DNA of 50,122 bases from Akkermansiaceae bacterium (GTDB lineage Bacteria; Verrucomicrobiota; Verrucomicrobiia; Verrucomicrobiales; Akkermansiaceae), in NCBI GenBank assembly GCA_025354565.1, contig JANXMQ010000066.1, forward strand, positions 1-50,122, given 5' to 3'. The notes under the pieces were generated by a model that searched no databases, was not told where the DNA came from, and saw nothing but the letters and a program-made list of their open reading frames with translations. This document shows positions 1 to 6,821 of the stretch, one piece after another (the first letter of the stretch is position 1; every line of letters begins with the position of its first letter). The translations under genes and the position numbers were made by a program.

Positions 1-316
1 CTTCGCCCTCCCCCTCCTCAACCGCGCCCACCCCGCCGAGTTCGTCAAGCGGCTTGACGACCGCCGCCAGCTCGGAAACGTCTATTCCCAACGCCGCAAC
101 CTAGACAACGCAACCAATCACCCCACCGCCTTCTACGTCGAGTTCCCTGCCGACTCCGGTTACTTTCAGGAAGTGGACGCAGGCCGTCTCGCCCGCACAC
201 TTGGCCACTCGAATGGCCGAGGAAATTTCACCCGCGAAAACGTCGCCCGCCTCATCGACGCCATTGCCGCCGATAACGACCTCCTGAAATTCCTCCACGC
301 CTGCCGTCCGCAATAA
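1..316 (+). CDS. C-terminal end of an unrecognised protein (partial)
   Basis: The window opens inside this gene. The frame runs from base 2 to a TAA at 314-316 and gives the last 104 residues, ending LLKFLHACRPQ. I do not recognise the family. The visible part is soluble, rich in Arg and Asp, with no membrane segment. Codons end overwhelmingly in C, as in ssb, which starts 41 bp downstream on the same strand, so the two may be cotranscribed. A role in replication or in a phage-like island is possible but rests only on the neighbour. Confidence 0.6.
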   Translation, partial: FALPLLNRAHPAEFVKRLDDRRQLGNVYSQRRNLDNATNHPTAFYVEFPADSGYFQEVDAGRLARTLGHSNGRGNFTRENVARLIDAIAADNDLLKFLHACRPQ

Positions 317-327
317 ATCAAATCAGT

Positions 328-359
328 CCCATAAATCCCATAAATCCCATAAATCCCAT
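328..359 (+). repeat. Four-copy 9-bp tandem repeat forming the ssb start
   Basis: The unit CCCATAAAT is repeated three times exactly and a fourth, partial copy runs into CCCATGG. The ATG of ssb is therefore the mutated end of the last unit. No Shine-Dalgarno sequence lies in or before the array. The repeat is AT-rich in a GC-rich context and could change copy number by slippage. Confidence 0.9.
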
Positions 360-843
360 GGCCAACCTCAATAAAGTCCAACTCATCGGCAATCTCACTC
401 GCGATCCCGAAATCCGCTACACCCCCAAGGGCACCGCCCTCGCCGAAATCGGCCTCGCCATCAACCGCACTTGGAAAGACGACAACAACCAAAAGCAGGA
501 AGATACCACCTTCGTCGATGTCACACTCTGGGGCCGCACCGCAGAGCTCGCCAAGCAATACCTCTTCAAGGGCAATCCCGTTTACATCGAAGGCCGACTC
601 ACTCTCGACACCTGGGACGACAAGGAAACCGGCAAGAAGCGCAGCAAGCTCAAGGTCGTCGGCGAAACCATGCAGTTCCTCGGCTCCCGCGAAAGCGCCA
701 ACCGCGACACTAACAACGGCGGCATGTCCCGCGAAGAATCCTCCGCCCGCGCCAGGGCGACCGCTTCCTCAAACCCACCCGCCAGCCAGTCCGCCACCAG
801 CGACTTCCTCGACGAAAATCCCGACGACGACATCCCATTCTAA
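358..843 (+). CDS. ssb: Single-stranded DNA-binding protein
   Basis: 161 residues. SSB coats single-stranded DNA as a tetramer during replication, recombination and repair, and recruits partner proteins through its C-terminal tip. The N-terminal OB fold is clear: NKVQLIGNLTRDPEIRYTP at the start, then WKDD, TTFVDVTLWGRTAELA and GRLTLDTW. A low-complexity Ser/Ala/Asn linker follows from about residue 112, and the protein ends in DDDIPF, the standard acidic interaction tip, so it is full length. The start ATG lies at the end of a 9-bp repeat and has no visible ribosome-binding site. Downstream genes run the opposite way. The setting among unrecognised genes suggests this may be an accessory, mobile-element SSB rather than the housekeeping copy. 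Confidence 0.95.
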   Translation: MANLNKVQLIGNLTRDPEIRYTPKGTALAEIGLAINRTWKDDNNQKQEDTTFVDVTLWGRTAELAKQYLFKGNPVYIEGRLTLDTWDDKETGKKRSKLKVVGETMQFLGSRESANRDTNNGGMSREESSARARATASSNPPASQSATSDFLDENPDDDIPF

Positions 844-845
844 TC

Positions 846-869
846 AAGGAGCGTGGGCGTCTCGCCCAC
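846..869. repeat. AAGGAG plus GTGGGCG/CGCCCAC hairpin
   Basis: AAGGAG at 846-851 is followed by a perfect 7-bp inverted repeat, GTGGGCG at 853-859 and CGCCCAC at 863-869, with a 3-base loop. It starts right after the ssb stop, in the spacer between convergent genes. It is one of a family of like-built hairpins at about 1.56, 2.12, 3.6, 4.75 and 10.64 kb. The AT-rich, CAATC-like low-complexity stretch at 890-936 follows it. Confidence 0.85.
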
Positions 870-936
870 TCTTCCTCTTCTCTCCCCCAATCAACAATCA
901 AAAATCATCAATCATCAATCCTCAATCTTCAATCCT

Positions 937-1560
937 TTACCCCACCACCTCGTCCACCCACTTCTCAAAATCCCGCTCCACCACCGGACAAAGTGCGTTA
1001 TACCACGCTTCCAGCACCGCCTCCAACAGCAGATCCATATCTCCCGCCAGCACCCGCGAGTTCACCCATTCTTCAAGGCGGGCAGTGATCCGCCCGTAGT
1101 CCTTTTTCTCAAATCCCAAATGATGCTGATTGATCGCCGTGATAACATCATAGGCGATTTGCTTGGGATCGCGGCCACGCACCAGCTCCGCATCCGTCAT
1201 GTCCTTCCCTCCATTTTCTTGCCCCGCATTCACCCACTCCCAAACATCATCGTAAGTGATTGCCGTGTAAGACACCAAACCCGCCGCCTCCTCCTCGCGC
1301 AATCCCGTCCGGCCCGCGTAAAGGATTTCCAACCCGCCGGCGAGCGTGCGGGAAAACACCAGATCCGTGAAGTTCGCCACATTCTCCGCCCATGCGTCCG
1401 AATCCATCTCCGGCGGCCGCATCGCCAGCAACGTCTGCCGCCCCACCTGCCTCGCCATCTCCAGATACCCCGCCTCATAAGTGGCGAAAAACGCCGTGGC
1501 ATCCCCCAGCGCAGACTGTATCCGCTCCAGATCGCCAATGAAATCATCAAGCTCGTTCAT
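937..1560 (-). CDS. Unrecognised soluble helical protein
   Basis: 207 residues from the ATG at 1560; an in-frame ATG lies 12 codons earlier, inside the spacer hairpin repeat. I do not recognise the family. The protein is acidic and mostly helical (MNELDDFIGDLERI at the start, VVERDFEKWVDEVVG at the end), with no signal peptide or membrane segment. No Shine-Dalgarno sequence precedes either start; the coding strand instead reads CTCCTTGAT just before the ATG. It is the last of a run of minus-strand genes and lies tail to tail with ssb. It could be a phage-derived structural or assembly protein, but nothing in the sequence proves this. Confidence 0.65.
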   Translation of the reverse strand: MNELDDFIGDLERIQSALGDATAFFATYEAGYLEMARQVGRQTLLAMRPPEMDSDAWAENVANFTDLVFSRTLAGGLEILYAGRTGLREEEAAGLVSYTAITYDDVWEWVNAGQENGGKDMTDAELVRGRDPKQIAYDVITAINQHHLGFEKKDYGRITARLEEWVNSRVLAGDMDLLLEAVLEAWYNALCPVVERDFEKWVDEVVG

Positions 1561-1563
1561 ATC

Positions 1564-1587
1564 AAGGAGTGTGGGCGTCTCGCCCAC
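1564..1587. repeat. AAGGAG plus GTGGGCG/CGCCCAC hairpin before a start codon
   Basis: AAGGAG at 1564-1569, then GTGGGCG (1571-1577) and CGCCCAC (1581-1587) around a 3-base loop. It is nearly identical to the copy at 846-869. It lies immediately upstream of the ATG at 1560 on the minus strand. It is followed on the plus strand by CATTCATTCATTTTCTT and then, at 1612-1636, by several AAATCTC units. Confidence 0.85.
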
Positions 1588-1639
1588 CGCATTCATTCAT
1601 TTTCTTTCTCTCAAATCTCAAATCTCAAATCTCAACCTC

Positions 1640-2062
1640 TTACGCCGCAGGCGAAAGAATCAAAATCTTCCCCGCTCCCGCCGTGCTACTACGGTTGCCC
1701 ACGAATTCCAACAACTCCTTCCCGGCAGATTTTTGCACATAGAATTTCCCGCCGATCTCGATGCGCGGGTCTTCCTTCCCCGTCAGCGCAAGGTCCGCCA
1801 GATAGTCCAGTATCATATCCCCCGTCTGGATCTCCGCAAACCGCTGGTAGCCGGAAAGCCGGTCGATTTCATAACATAAGCAACGGAACTCCTGCGTGAA
1901 ATTCTCCACCGTCCCCCCGGCGGCACTCGTCTCGCTATTCGGGTTATACCCCAGCGGACGGGTCACCACCCGCCAATGCAACACCGCATCCGTCCCCGTA
2001 TCCGGCGAGGCAATGAGCATGGCAAGGTGTTTTCTGCGAACGATTTGAATTCCTGGAAGCAT
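1640..2062 (-). CDS. Unrecognised protein of the island
   Basis: 140 residues, no signal peptide. The central part includes a GDMILDYLADLAL stretch and a short beta-rich segment IEIGGKFYVQKS, then a Gly/Ala-rich end (GAGKILILSPAA). Small all-beta proteins of this size are common as phage head-tail joining proteins, and the neighbours are compatible with that, but I see no diagnostic motif. The ATG at 2062 has no clear ribosome-binding site; upstream lies an AT-rich stretch, two hairpins and a long heptamer array, so this start is unusually isolated from the preceding gene. Confidence 0.6.
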   Translation of the reverse strand: MLPGIQIVRRKHLAMLIASPDTGTDAVLHWRVVTRPLGYNPNSETSAAGGTVENFTQEFRCLCYEIDRLSGYQRFAEIQTGDMILDYLADLALTGKEDPRIEIGGKFYVQKSAGKELLEFVGNRSSTAGAGKILILSPAA

Positions 2063-2121
2063 AGAAGTGATAGTTAAAAGTTAATGGTTAAGAGCAAAAG
2101 CACAGCGCAAGAAAAAGTGGC

Positions 2122-2166
2122 TGGGACATCCTGTCCCAGACCGTCAAGGGGAGCGTCCAGCTCCCC
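2122..2166. repeat. Double hairpin repeat
   Basis: Two perfect 7-bp inverted repeats in a row: TGGGACA (2122-2128) with TGTCCCA (2132-2138), and GGGGAGC (2148-2154) with GCTCCCC (2160-2166). The second is preceded by CAAGG, as in the other members. On the plus strand it runs into GCATTCATTCATTTATTG, the shared downstream block. Confidence 0.85.
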
Positions 2167-2204
2167 GCATTCATTCATTTATTGATTCTTCATTTTCTTT
2201 TTAT

Positions 2205-2371
2205 CAAATCTCAATTCTCAATTCTCAATTCTCAATTCTCAATTCTCAATTCTCAATTCTCAATTCTCAATTCTCAAATTCTCAATTCTCAAATCTCAAA
2301 TTCTCAAATCTCAAATTCTCAATTCTCAATTCTCAAATTCTCAAATCTCAAATTCTCAAATTCTCAAATTC
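2205..2371. repeat. Heptamer tandem array (CTCAATT / CTCAAAT / CTCAAATT)
   Basis: About 165 bp of short units. The first part has about nine copies of the 7-mer ATTCTCA in perfect register. The rest mixes the 7-mers AAATCTC and ATTCTCA with the 8-mer AAATTCTC. It begins next to the stop codon (2373) of the following minus-strand gene. On the minus strand it reads GAATTGA/GATTTGA. There is no spacer structure, so it is not CRISPR. Together with the hairpins it fills the 310-bp gap 2063-2372. Confidence 0.95.
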
Positions 2372-2372
2372 T

Positions 2373-3611
2373 TCAAAACACCCCAATCGGTGCCGCCGCC
2401 GGAGCCCGCTGCATCTGCCCCCCAATCGCCGGTCCTGCCTCTCCGATTGGCACCGAGTTCACATCGTCCGCCACGCCGCTTTCCTCCTCGTCATCATCCT
2501 CATCCTCGTGAGTTTCGAGCAGGGGTTCCGCATCCTCTGGAATATCGCGCAGGCGGTTATACATCCGTGCCAGCTCCTCGCAGACCCGCCGCGTCACCTT
2601 GGTCGGCATATACTTCGGATTCCACAGGTTCTCCGGTTTCATCGCCTCATTGGCCACTATCACGATGTCCATCCGGTATTGCGGCTTGCGGTCCCCCTTC
2701 GGTTCAAGTTGCCAATCAATTTCCTCTGCCGTGAAAACCCCATCCGGCCTCCAGTTCTCTGGATCTTCCTCAAACTTCCGGCATTGATCGATCAGATAGG
2801 TCACCGTCTCCACGTAGATCCGCTTCCGCGCCGCCATGTCCAAGTCATTCGCATTGATCGCCTTTTGTTTCTCGGCATGTGCCTCCGAGGTTTGACGCAT
2901 TTGGGTCTCCTGAACGCCGATCTTTTTCCGTAAATCATCAATGGCCGTGCTGTTATCCACCACCGAATCCGCCTCCTCCTCCGCGATGTGTTTGGCAAGG
3001 CGGTTGCGATCCCGGATCAAGAAAGCGTCCATCGTGTGCATGGCGATTTCCATCCGGATCAAGTCCCGCGCACTAGCCCGCGTGTGCGGGGAATTCAGCC
3101 AATCCTTCAAGGAAATAATCCGGCTCGCCACCTCCGCCCGCAGCACGGCATCCTTCTGGATGTGGTCAAAACTAAACGCCTTCAAAAGCCGGGAAATTTC
3201 TTCTTCAGTCATCCCCTCACCGCTCGAAAATCGCGTGAGGTGATTCATTTCCTCCTCAGAGATCAAGGCCAGCCCCTGCTTCACATTCGCCCGCGCACGG
3301 GAAATTCCCCACTCCTTCACCGCATTGCTTATCTCATCCTCGACGATCGCCTCACTGATCCCATATTTCTCCGCAATCTCCTGCCGGGTCCACTCCCGCA
3401 CGTCATCCGCACCCGGCTCCAGCACGCAGAACACCCGGAACAAGCGACGGATGATTTCCCAAGCCCGCGCCTGCCCCGCCATCACATCATGCCACCGCGG
3501 CAAATCCTCATCCGGATTCTTAAACCCAAACACCGAAGCCAGCTCCGGCAGCCGTATAACCCTCCAGTATTCCTCCCCGGAGGTTTCATATTCAAAAGGT
3601 TCAGTTTCCAT
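2373..3611 (-). CDS. Unrecognised acidic helical protein, possible phage-type DNA-binding protein
   Basis: 412 residues from the ATG at 3611 (METEPFEYETSG). I do not recognise the family. After an N-terminal region there is a helix-turn-helix-like stretch (EIAEKYGISEAIVEDEI), then long charged helices that look like a coiled coil (about residues 205-270). The tail is strongly acidic (ETHEDEDDDEEESG) and is followed by a Pro/Ala/Gly-rich end (PAAAPIGVF). The HTH plus coiled coil resembles terminase small subunits or replication initiators, but this is only a resemblance. An in-frame ATG lies 12 codons upstream in the spacer hairpin. It precedes the 1640-2062 gene on the same strand, with the heptamer array between. 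Confidence 0.65.
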   Translation of the reverse strand: METEPFEYETSGEEYWRVIRLPELASVFGFKNPDEDLPRWHDVMAGQARAWEIIRRLFRVFCVLEPGADDVREWTRQEIAEKYGISEAIVEDEISNAVKEWGISRARANVKQGLALISEEEMNHLTRFSSGEGMTEEEISRLLKAFSFDHIQKDAVLRAEVASRIISLKDWLNSPHTRASARDLIRMEIAMHTMDAFLIRDRNRLAKHIAEEEADSVVDNSTAIDDLRKKIGVQETQMRQTSEAHAEKQKAINANDLDMAARKRIYVETVTYLIDQCRKFEEDPENWRPDGVFTAEEIDWQLEPKGDRKPQYRMDIVIVANEAMKPENLWNPKYMPTKVTRRVCEELARMYNRLRDIPEDAEPLLETHEDEDDDEEESGVADDVNSVPIGEAGPAIGGQMQRAPAAAPIGVF

Positions 3612-3614
3612 AAT

Positions 3615-3668
3615 AAGGAGTAGGGACATTGCTGTCCCTGTATTCATTCATTCATTCATTCATTCATT
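3615..3668. repeat. AAGGAG hairpin plus (ATTC)n tetramer repeat
   Basis: AAGGAG at 3615-3620, then AGGGACA (3622-3628) and TGTCCCT (3633-3639) around a 4-base loop, then about seven ATTC units at 3641-3668 and TTTCTTCC. Same plan as the other spacers, with different stem bases that still pair. It lies between the stop at 3692 and the ATG at 3611 of two minus-strand genes. Confidence 0.85.
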
Positions 3669-3691
3669 TTCTTCCTCTTAACTCTCACCCA

Positions 3692-4738
3692 TCAACTCCC
3701 CTCCGGCAGCACCCAAGCCCCATCCGGCAGCAACACCAAGCGCCCAATCCGAATCGGAAAATCAAACGGCTCCACTGCCCCGGCGGATAGACTCGGCACA
3801 CAGAAAAGCCCATGGGAAAGCGTCGCGTAGATTCTCCCCAGAAACCGGAATACCACCTGCGGATGTTCCCAACGCCGCCCGCTTGGCGGCAAAGTAATCG
3901 GTTCCGCCGCCCCCTCTTGAACCGCCCAGCCCGGCTCCATCGTCAAGCCACTTGACCCCGCATCCAGCACTTGCAATGCCCGCGCGTCCACCCAGCCAAT
4001 CCCCACTCCCGGCAGACCCGCCACCAGATCCACCGTCGCCACCGTTCGCGCCGCCATGTAACTGATCTTCATCCCGTCATCCTCCGTCTCCAGCGAAACA
4101 TAGCGCACCGCCTCATCACCCGAGTCATCCAGATTCTCCGGGTTTTCCGTCCAGGCGTTCGCATCCGCATCGAAATACCAGCACGGCACATAGCGCCCGA
4201 GATGCCGCCACTCGATCACCCCGCGCAGCCTTGGCACCATCGGCGGCAACGTACCAGCGGACGATCCCGTCAGATCCTCCCGCCAGCCCGCGCGGAACTG
4301 CGCCACCTGCATCATGTTTTCCGAAGCATCCCCCGCATTCACCGGCCCGATCTCGCAGTCATGGAACTCGAACATCCTCCACCGCCCCGTCTCCGTAGAA
4401 TAGAACCGCACCATCAGGATCAACGGCGCCCCCGCAGGCAATAGCGAGGCCACCTGCACCCCACCCTCGAACAACGCCGCCAGCGGCGCGGACGTCTCCA
4501 CCGTCCACAACACCGGCACCTTCGCACCGGGAAATTTCCGCCACTCACCAAAACCCGGCGCTGGCATCTCGCCATCCGGCACCCCGGAAATTTTCAGCCC
4601 CGTCGTGAACTTAGCGATCAACCCACAAGCCAGATGCCGGTCCAGCGGTCCATTCACCGCCCGCCCGTCACGCCACCCATGGAACAAAGCGAAATCCGCC
4701 TCATTCACCGTATAATGTTCCATTCCAAGTTCACTCAT
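3692..4738 (-). CDS. Unrecognised protein, possible phage structural protein
   Basis: 348 residues from MSELGMEHYTVNEADF at 4738. No signal peptide. The sequence is rich in beta-type stretches and aromatic residues (RFYSTETGRWRMFEFHDCEI, VPCWYFDADANAWTENPENL, VVFRFLGRIYATLSHG), as in phage tail or fibre-associated proteins; I do not recognise a named family. The ATG has no Shine-Dalgarno sequence, and CTCCTT lies just upstream on the coding strand. A start 12 codons earlier (4774) is in frame and lies within the hairpin repeat; I judge it spurious. Confidence 0.65.
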   Translation of the reverse strand: MSELGMEHYTVNEADFALFHGWRDGRAVNGPLDRHLACGLIAKFTTGLKISGVPDGEMPAPGFGEWRKFPGAKVPVLWTVETSAPLAALFEGGVQVASLLPAGAPLILMVRFYSTETGRWRMFEFHDCEIGPVNAGDASENMMQVAQFRAGWREDLTGSSAGTLPPMVPRLRGVIEWRHLGRYVPCWYFDADANAWTENPENLDDSGDEAVRYVSLETEDDGMKISYMAARTVATVDLVAGLPGVGIGWVDARALQVLDAGSSGLTMEPGWAVQEGAAEPITLPPSGRRWEHPQVVFRFLGRIYATLSHGLFCVPSLSAGAVEPFDFPIRIGRLVLLPDGAWVLPEGS

Positions 4739-4745
4739 AAAATTT

Positions 4746-4795
4746 AAGGAGGGGGGACATTCCTGTCCCCGCATTCATTCATTTTCTTCACTTCA
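4746..4795. repeat. AAGGAG hairpin plus GCATTCATTCATTTTCTT block
   Basis: AAGGAG at 4746-4751, GGGGACA (4753-4759) and TGTCCCC (4764-4770) with a 4-base loop, then GCATTCATTCATTTTCTTC. It fills the gap between the stop at 4816 and the start at 4738. Confidence 0.85.
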
Positions 4796-4815
4796 ATCTT
4801 CATGTCCAATATCCC

Positions 4816-5325
4816 TCATACCAGCCGCTCCGAATAAACCGTAGGGGATAGCGGCGATGAGAAATCCTGGCAAATTCCCATGTATGCCGTCGGGCACAGC
4901 GCGTTTTGCAAATCCTGCCAGATTCCCAGACAAGCCACTCGCCCCGTCCCATGCGGATCGCCCGCTGACTCCAGCCGCTTAATCTGGAGGCGGATGTGGT
5001 CCAGCGTCATCGCCCGCTCCTGCGGATGATACGTCACCGCCAGCCCGCGCGATTTATGGGAAAACAAGACATTCCCTCCCAGCATGATCAACGCCGTTTG
5101 GAACACCAGATAGCCTCGGGCATCATAGTTCTCCACATTCGCCACGATCACGATCTTCGTCTTATCCTCGGACAACGACATCGTCTTCGACCCCAGCCCC
5201 GTCTGCACCGTCGTCAACAAGCCGCCCGCCAGTTGCTCGTCCGCCCACGCATACGCCCCGGCCACCCCCGGATCCGCCAGCGCCGTTCGCAAGTTCAGAA
5301 AATAATCTGTCAACGGAATTTCCAT
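4816..5325 (-). CDS. Unrecognised protein of the island
   Basis: 169 residues starting MEIPLTDYFLNLRTAL at 5325. A helical N-terminus leads to a beta-rich core (KTKIVIVANVENYDARGYLV) and a polar C-terminus. No signal peptide or membrane segment, no motif I can name. Position 9 bp after the next gene's stop and similar style to its neighbours suggest a shared transcript. Phage morphogenesis is a guess from context only. Confidence 0.6.
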   Translation of the reverse strand: MEIPLTDYFLNLRTALADPGVAGAYAWADEQLAGGLLTTVQTGLGSKTMSLSEDKTKIVIVANVENYDARGYLVFQTALIMLGGNVLFSHKSRGLAVTYHPQERAMTLDHIRLQIKRLESAGDPHGTGRVACLGIWQDLQNALCPTAYMGICQDFSSPLSPTVYSERLV

Positions 5326-5334
5326 GTCCGTAAT

Positions 5335-5610
5335 TTATACTTTTGCCGCAAAGACGCAAGCATTGAAACCTTCAACCGAGTCCGACTCTTGAAACCGCGC
5401 CTTCCACTCCACCGGCCTCTCCAGCCGGTCCAACATCCGCAAGCCCGCCAGTTCATCTTCCCTCGCCTTCGCTTCCAGTGCCGCCGCCCTCGCAAACTCA
5501 TGCGCCGCCTCCGCCTCATGCGCCAGCACCCGCTTGAAGTCCCGCCGCGCAAACGATTCGAACGCCTGCACTTCCAACAACACATCCGGCATCATCTTAA
5601 AATCACTCAT
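5335..5610 (-). CDS. Small helical protein of the island
   Basis: 91 residues if translation starts at the ATG at 5610 (MSDFKMMPDVLLEV). A longer frame to 5676 exists, but its first 22 codons run through AT-rich, repeat-like spacer DNA (ATGATGGGAATGATG) and look non-coding. The middle is an Ala/Glu/Arg-rich helix, probably coiled coil (HEAEAAHEFARAAALEAKAREDEL). Function unknown. It lies upstream of the 4816-5325 gene with a 9-bp gap, on the same strand. Confidence 0.55.
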   Translation of the reverse strand: MSDFKMMPDVLLEVQAFESFARRDFKRVLAHEAEAAHEFARAAALEAKAREDELAGLRMLDRLERPVEWKARFQESDSVEGFNACVFAAKV

Positions 5611-5685
5611 TTTGTTAGTTCGGTTATTGGTTGGAAAATTTTCCCTCATCATTCCCATCATTCCTATCAATCCCATTCTTCATCT

Positions 5686-6444
5686 TCAGAACCCAAGCTC
5701 TCTCTGCGCCAGACGCCTAACGATCTCATCACACTGGCTCTCCCTGCTTTCAATTCCTACCGCACGCTTGCCCTGTGACCTTGCCACGGCGAGCACCGTC
5801 CCACTTCCCGCAAAGCAGTCCAGTACCGCTCCACCGGGCGGAACGGCGTATTCCAATAGCGGCGCGACGATTCCCTCGGGCTTTTGCGTTTCATTAACCG
5901 CATAACCATGGCAACTCCGGGAATAGATGATGGACTGCATCAACCTTGGCCCACCCTCTTCGGAGGCGAAACTTGAGTTCCCAATGTCCGACCAATGTCC
6001 CGGTTTTTGCCTCCGGTTTGCCGTGATTTTTCGGGCATCCATCGTAACAGGAGTCGCTTTGTGAATCTCCTCCCATTGACCGCGATACAAATGGATGGCA
6101 AGTTCATGGATTCGACGAAACCGGTCGGTCCTTGCCCCGCTGCCGTTATGCTTTTCCCAAACAACGTCTTGGGCCAGCTTCCAATCAGCGAACTCATCCC
6201 TTCGTTCCCAGAACATCCGGAATGACCCGAAGCACCATAACGAATCGGTCAGCCGCGCAACCATGGCTGGCCAGCCAACAGGCCACACATCCCACTCGCA
6301 ACTCGTTTCATTGTAAGGTGGATCTGTCACAACCGCGTCAAAAGAACCAAGCAAAGGCAGTATCTCCATGCTGTCTCCATGAAACAAAGTGATCCCTTCT
6401 CCTTGATAAAAGGGCTTAGGTAGAACCCGCTTCAGCCCCTTCAC
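5686..6444 (-). CDS. Site-specific DNA methyltransferase (N4-cytosine or N6-adenine type)
   Basis: 252 residues. It should transfer a methyl group from S-adenosylmethionine to an exocyclic amino group in DNA. The catalytic motif IV is TDPPYNET (DPPY at 41-44) and the SAM-binding motif I is DCFAGSGTV (FAGSG near 211-215), so motif IV comes first, as in the beta class. No target-recognition domain of large size is present; short enzymes like this are typical of phage orphan methyltransferases. The GTG start at 6444 overlaps the upstream gene's stop by four bases (GTGA) and has a good Shine-Dalgarno sequence (GGGAGGTGA). No restriction endonuclease gene is seen next to it. Confidence 0.9.
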   Translation of the reverse strand: MKGLKRVLPKPFYQGEGITLFHGDSMEILPLLGSFDAVVTDPPYNETSCEWDVWPVGWPAMVARLTDSLWCFGSFRMFWERRDEFADWKLAQDVVWEKHNGSGARTDRFRRIHELAIHLYRGQWEEIHKATPVTMDARKITANRRQKPGHWSDIGNSSFASEEGGPRLMQSIIYSRSCHGYAVNETQKPEGIVAPLLEYAVPPGGAVLDCFAGSGTVLAVARSQGKRAVGIESRESQCDEIVRRLAQRELGF

Positions 6445-6821
6445 CCTTCACCTCCCGTTTCCGAATGGCCCGTGTCTGGAATTCCAGACACCTCGCGCAA
6501 CGCATTCAGTGCCGCCAGCAAATTCGCCAAGGCCGTTTCATTAACCCCGGCCACCACCAAGTCCGCCGCCCCGATCAACCGCTCCACTTGCGCCATCAGT
6601 TCCGGCAGCAGATTTCTCGACAGCGTCACAAACTCATAAGTCCGCGCCGTCTCAGCCGGATCCCGGCCCCAACACCCAAACACCTGCCCATGCGCCGACC
6701 GCCCCTCTAACGGCACCGTCATCCACTCATCCATCCTGCCATGCGAAACATGCCAAGGTCGTCCCTCGATCGAAGCCTCCAGCCACTTCAGCCGCTCCCA
6801 CCGCTCCAGCAAAGAGCTCAC
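6441..6821 (-). CDS. Small phage-like hypothetical protein
   Basis: 126 residues from a GTG at 6821, preceded by GGGAGGTGAGG, a strong Shine-Dalgarno match. The layout, LLERWERLKWLEASIEGRPW near the start and a TLSRNLLPELMAQVERLIGA helix in the middle, resembles small phage proteins in which an Ala/Leu-rich helix follows an ARTYEFVTLSR-like segment. Its role is unknown. Its stop overlaps the GTG of the methyltransferase gene, so the two are translationally coupled. It is the first gene of the minus-strand run. Confidence 0.65.
   Translation of the reverse strand: MSSLLERWERLKWLEASIEGRPWHVSHGRMDEWMTVPLEGRSAHGQVFGCWGRDPAETARTYEFVTLSRNLLPELMAQVERLIGAADLVVAGVNETALANLLAALNALREVSGIPDTGHSETGGEG

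Noticed and set aside
853-1899. 348-codon plus-strand frame
   Set aside because: It runs antisense to two minus-strand genes, through the hairpin repeat and low-complexity spacer, with an Arg/Pro/His-rich translation typical of a shadow frame.
2205-2371. Possible CRISPR array
   Set aside because: The units are 7-8 bp with no unique spacers, and no cas genes are present.
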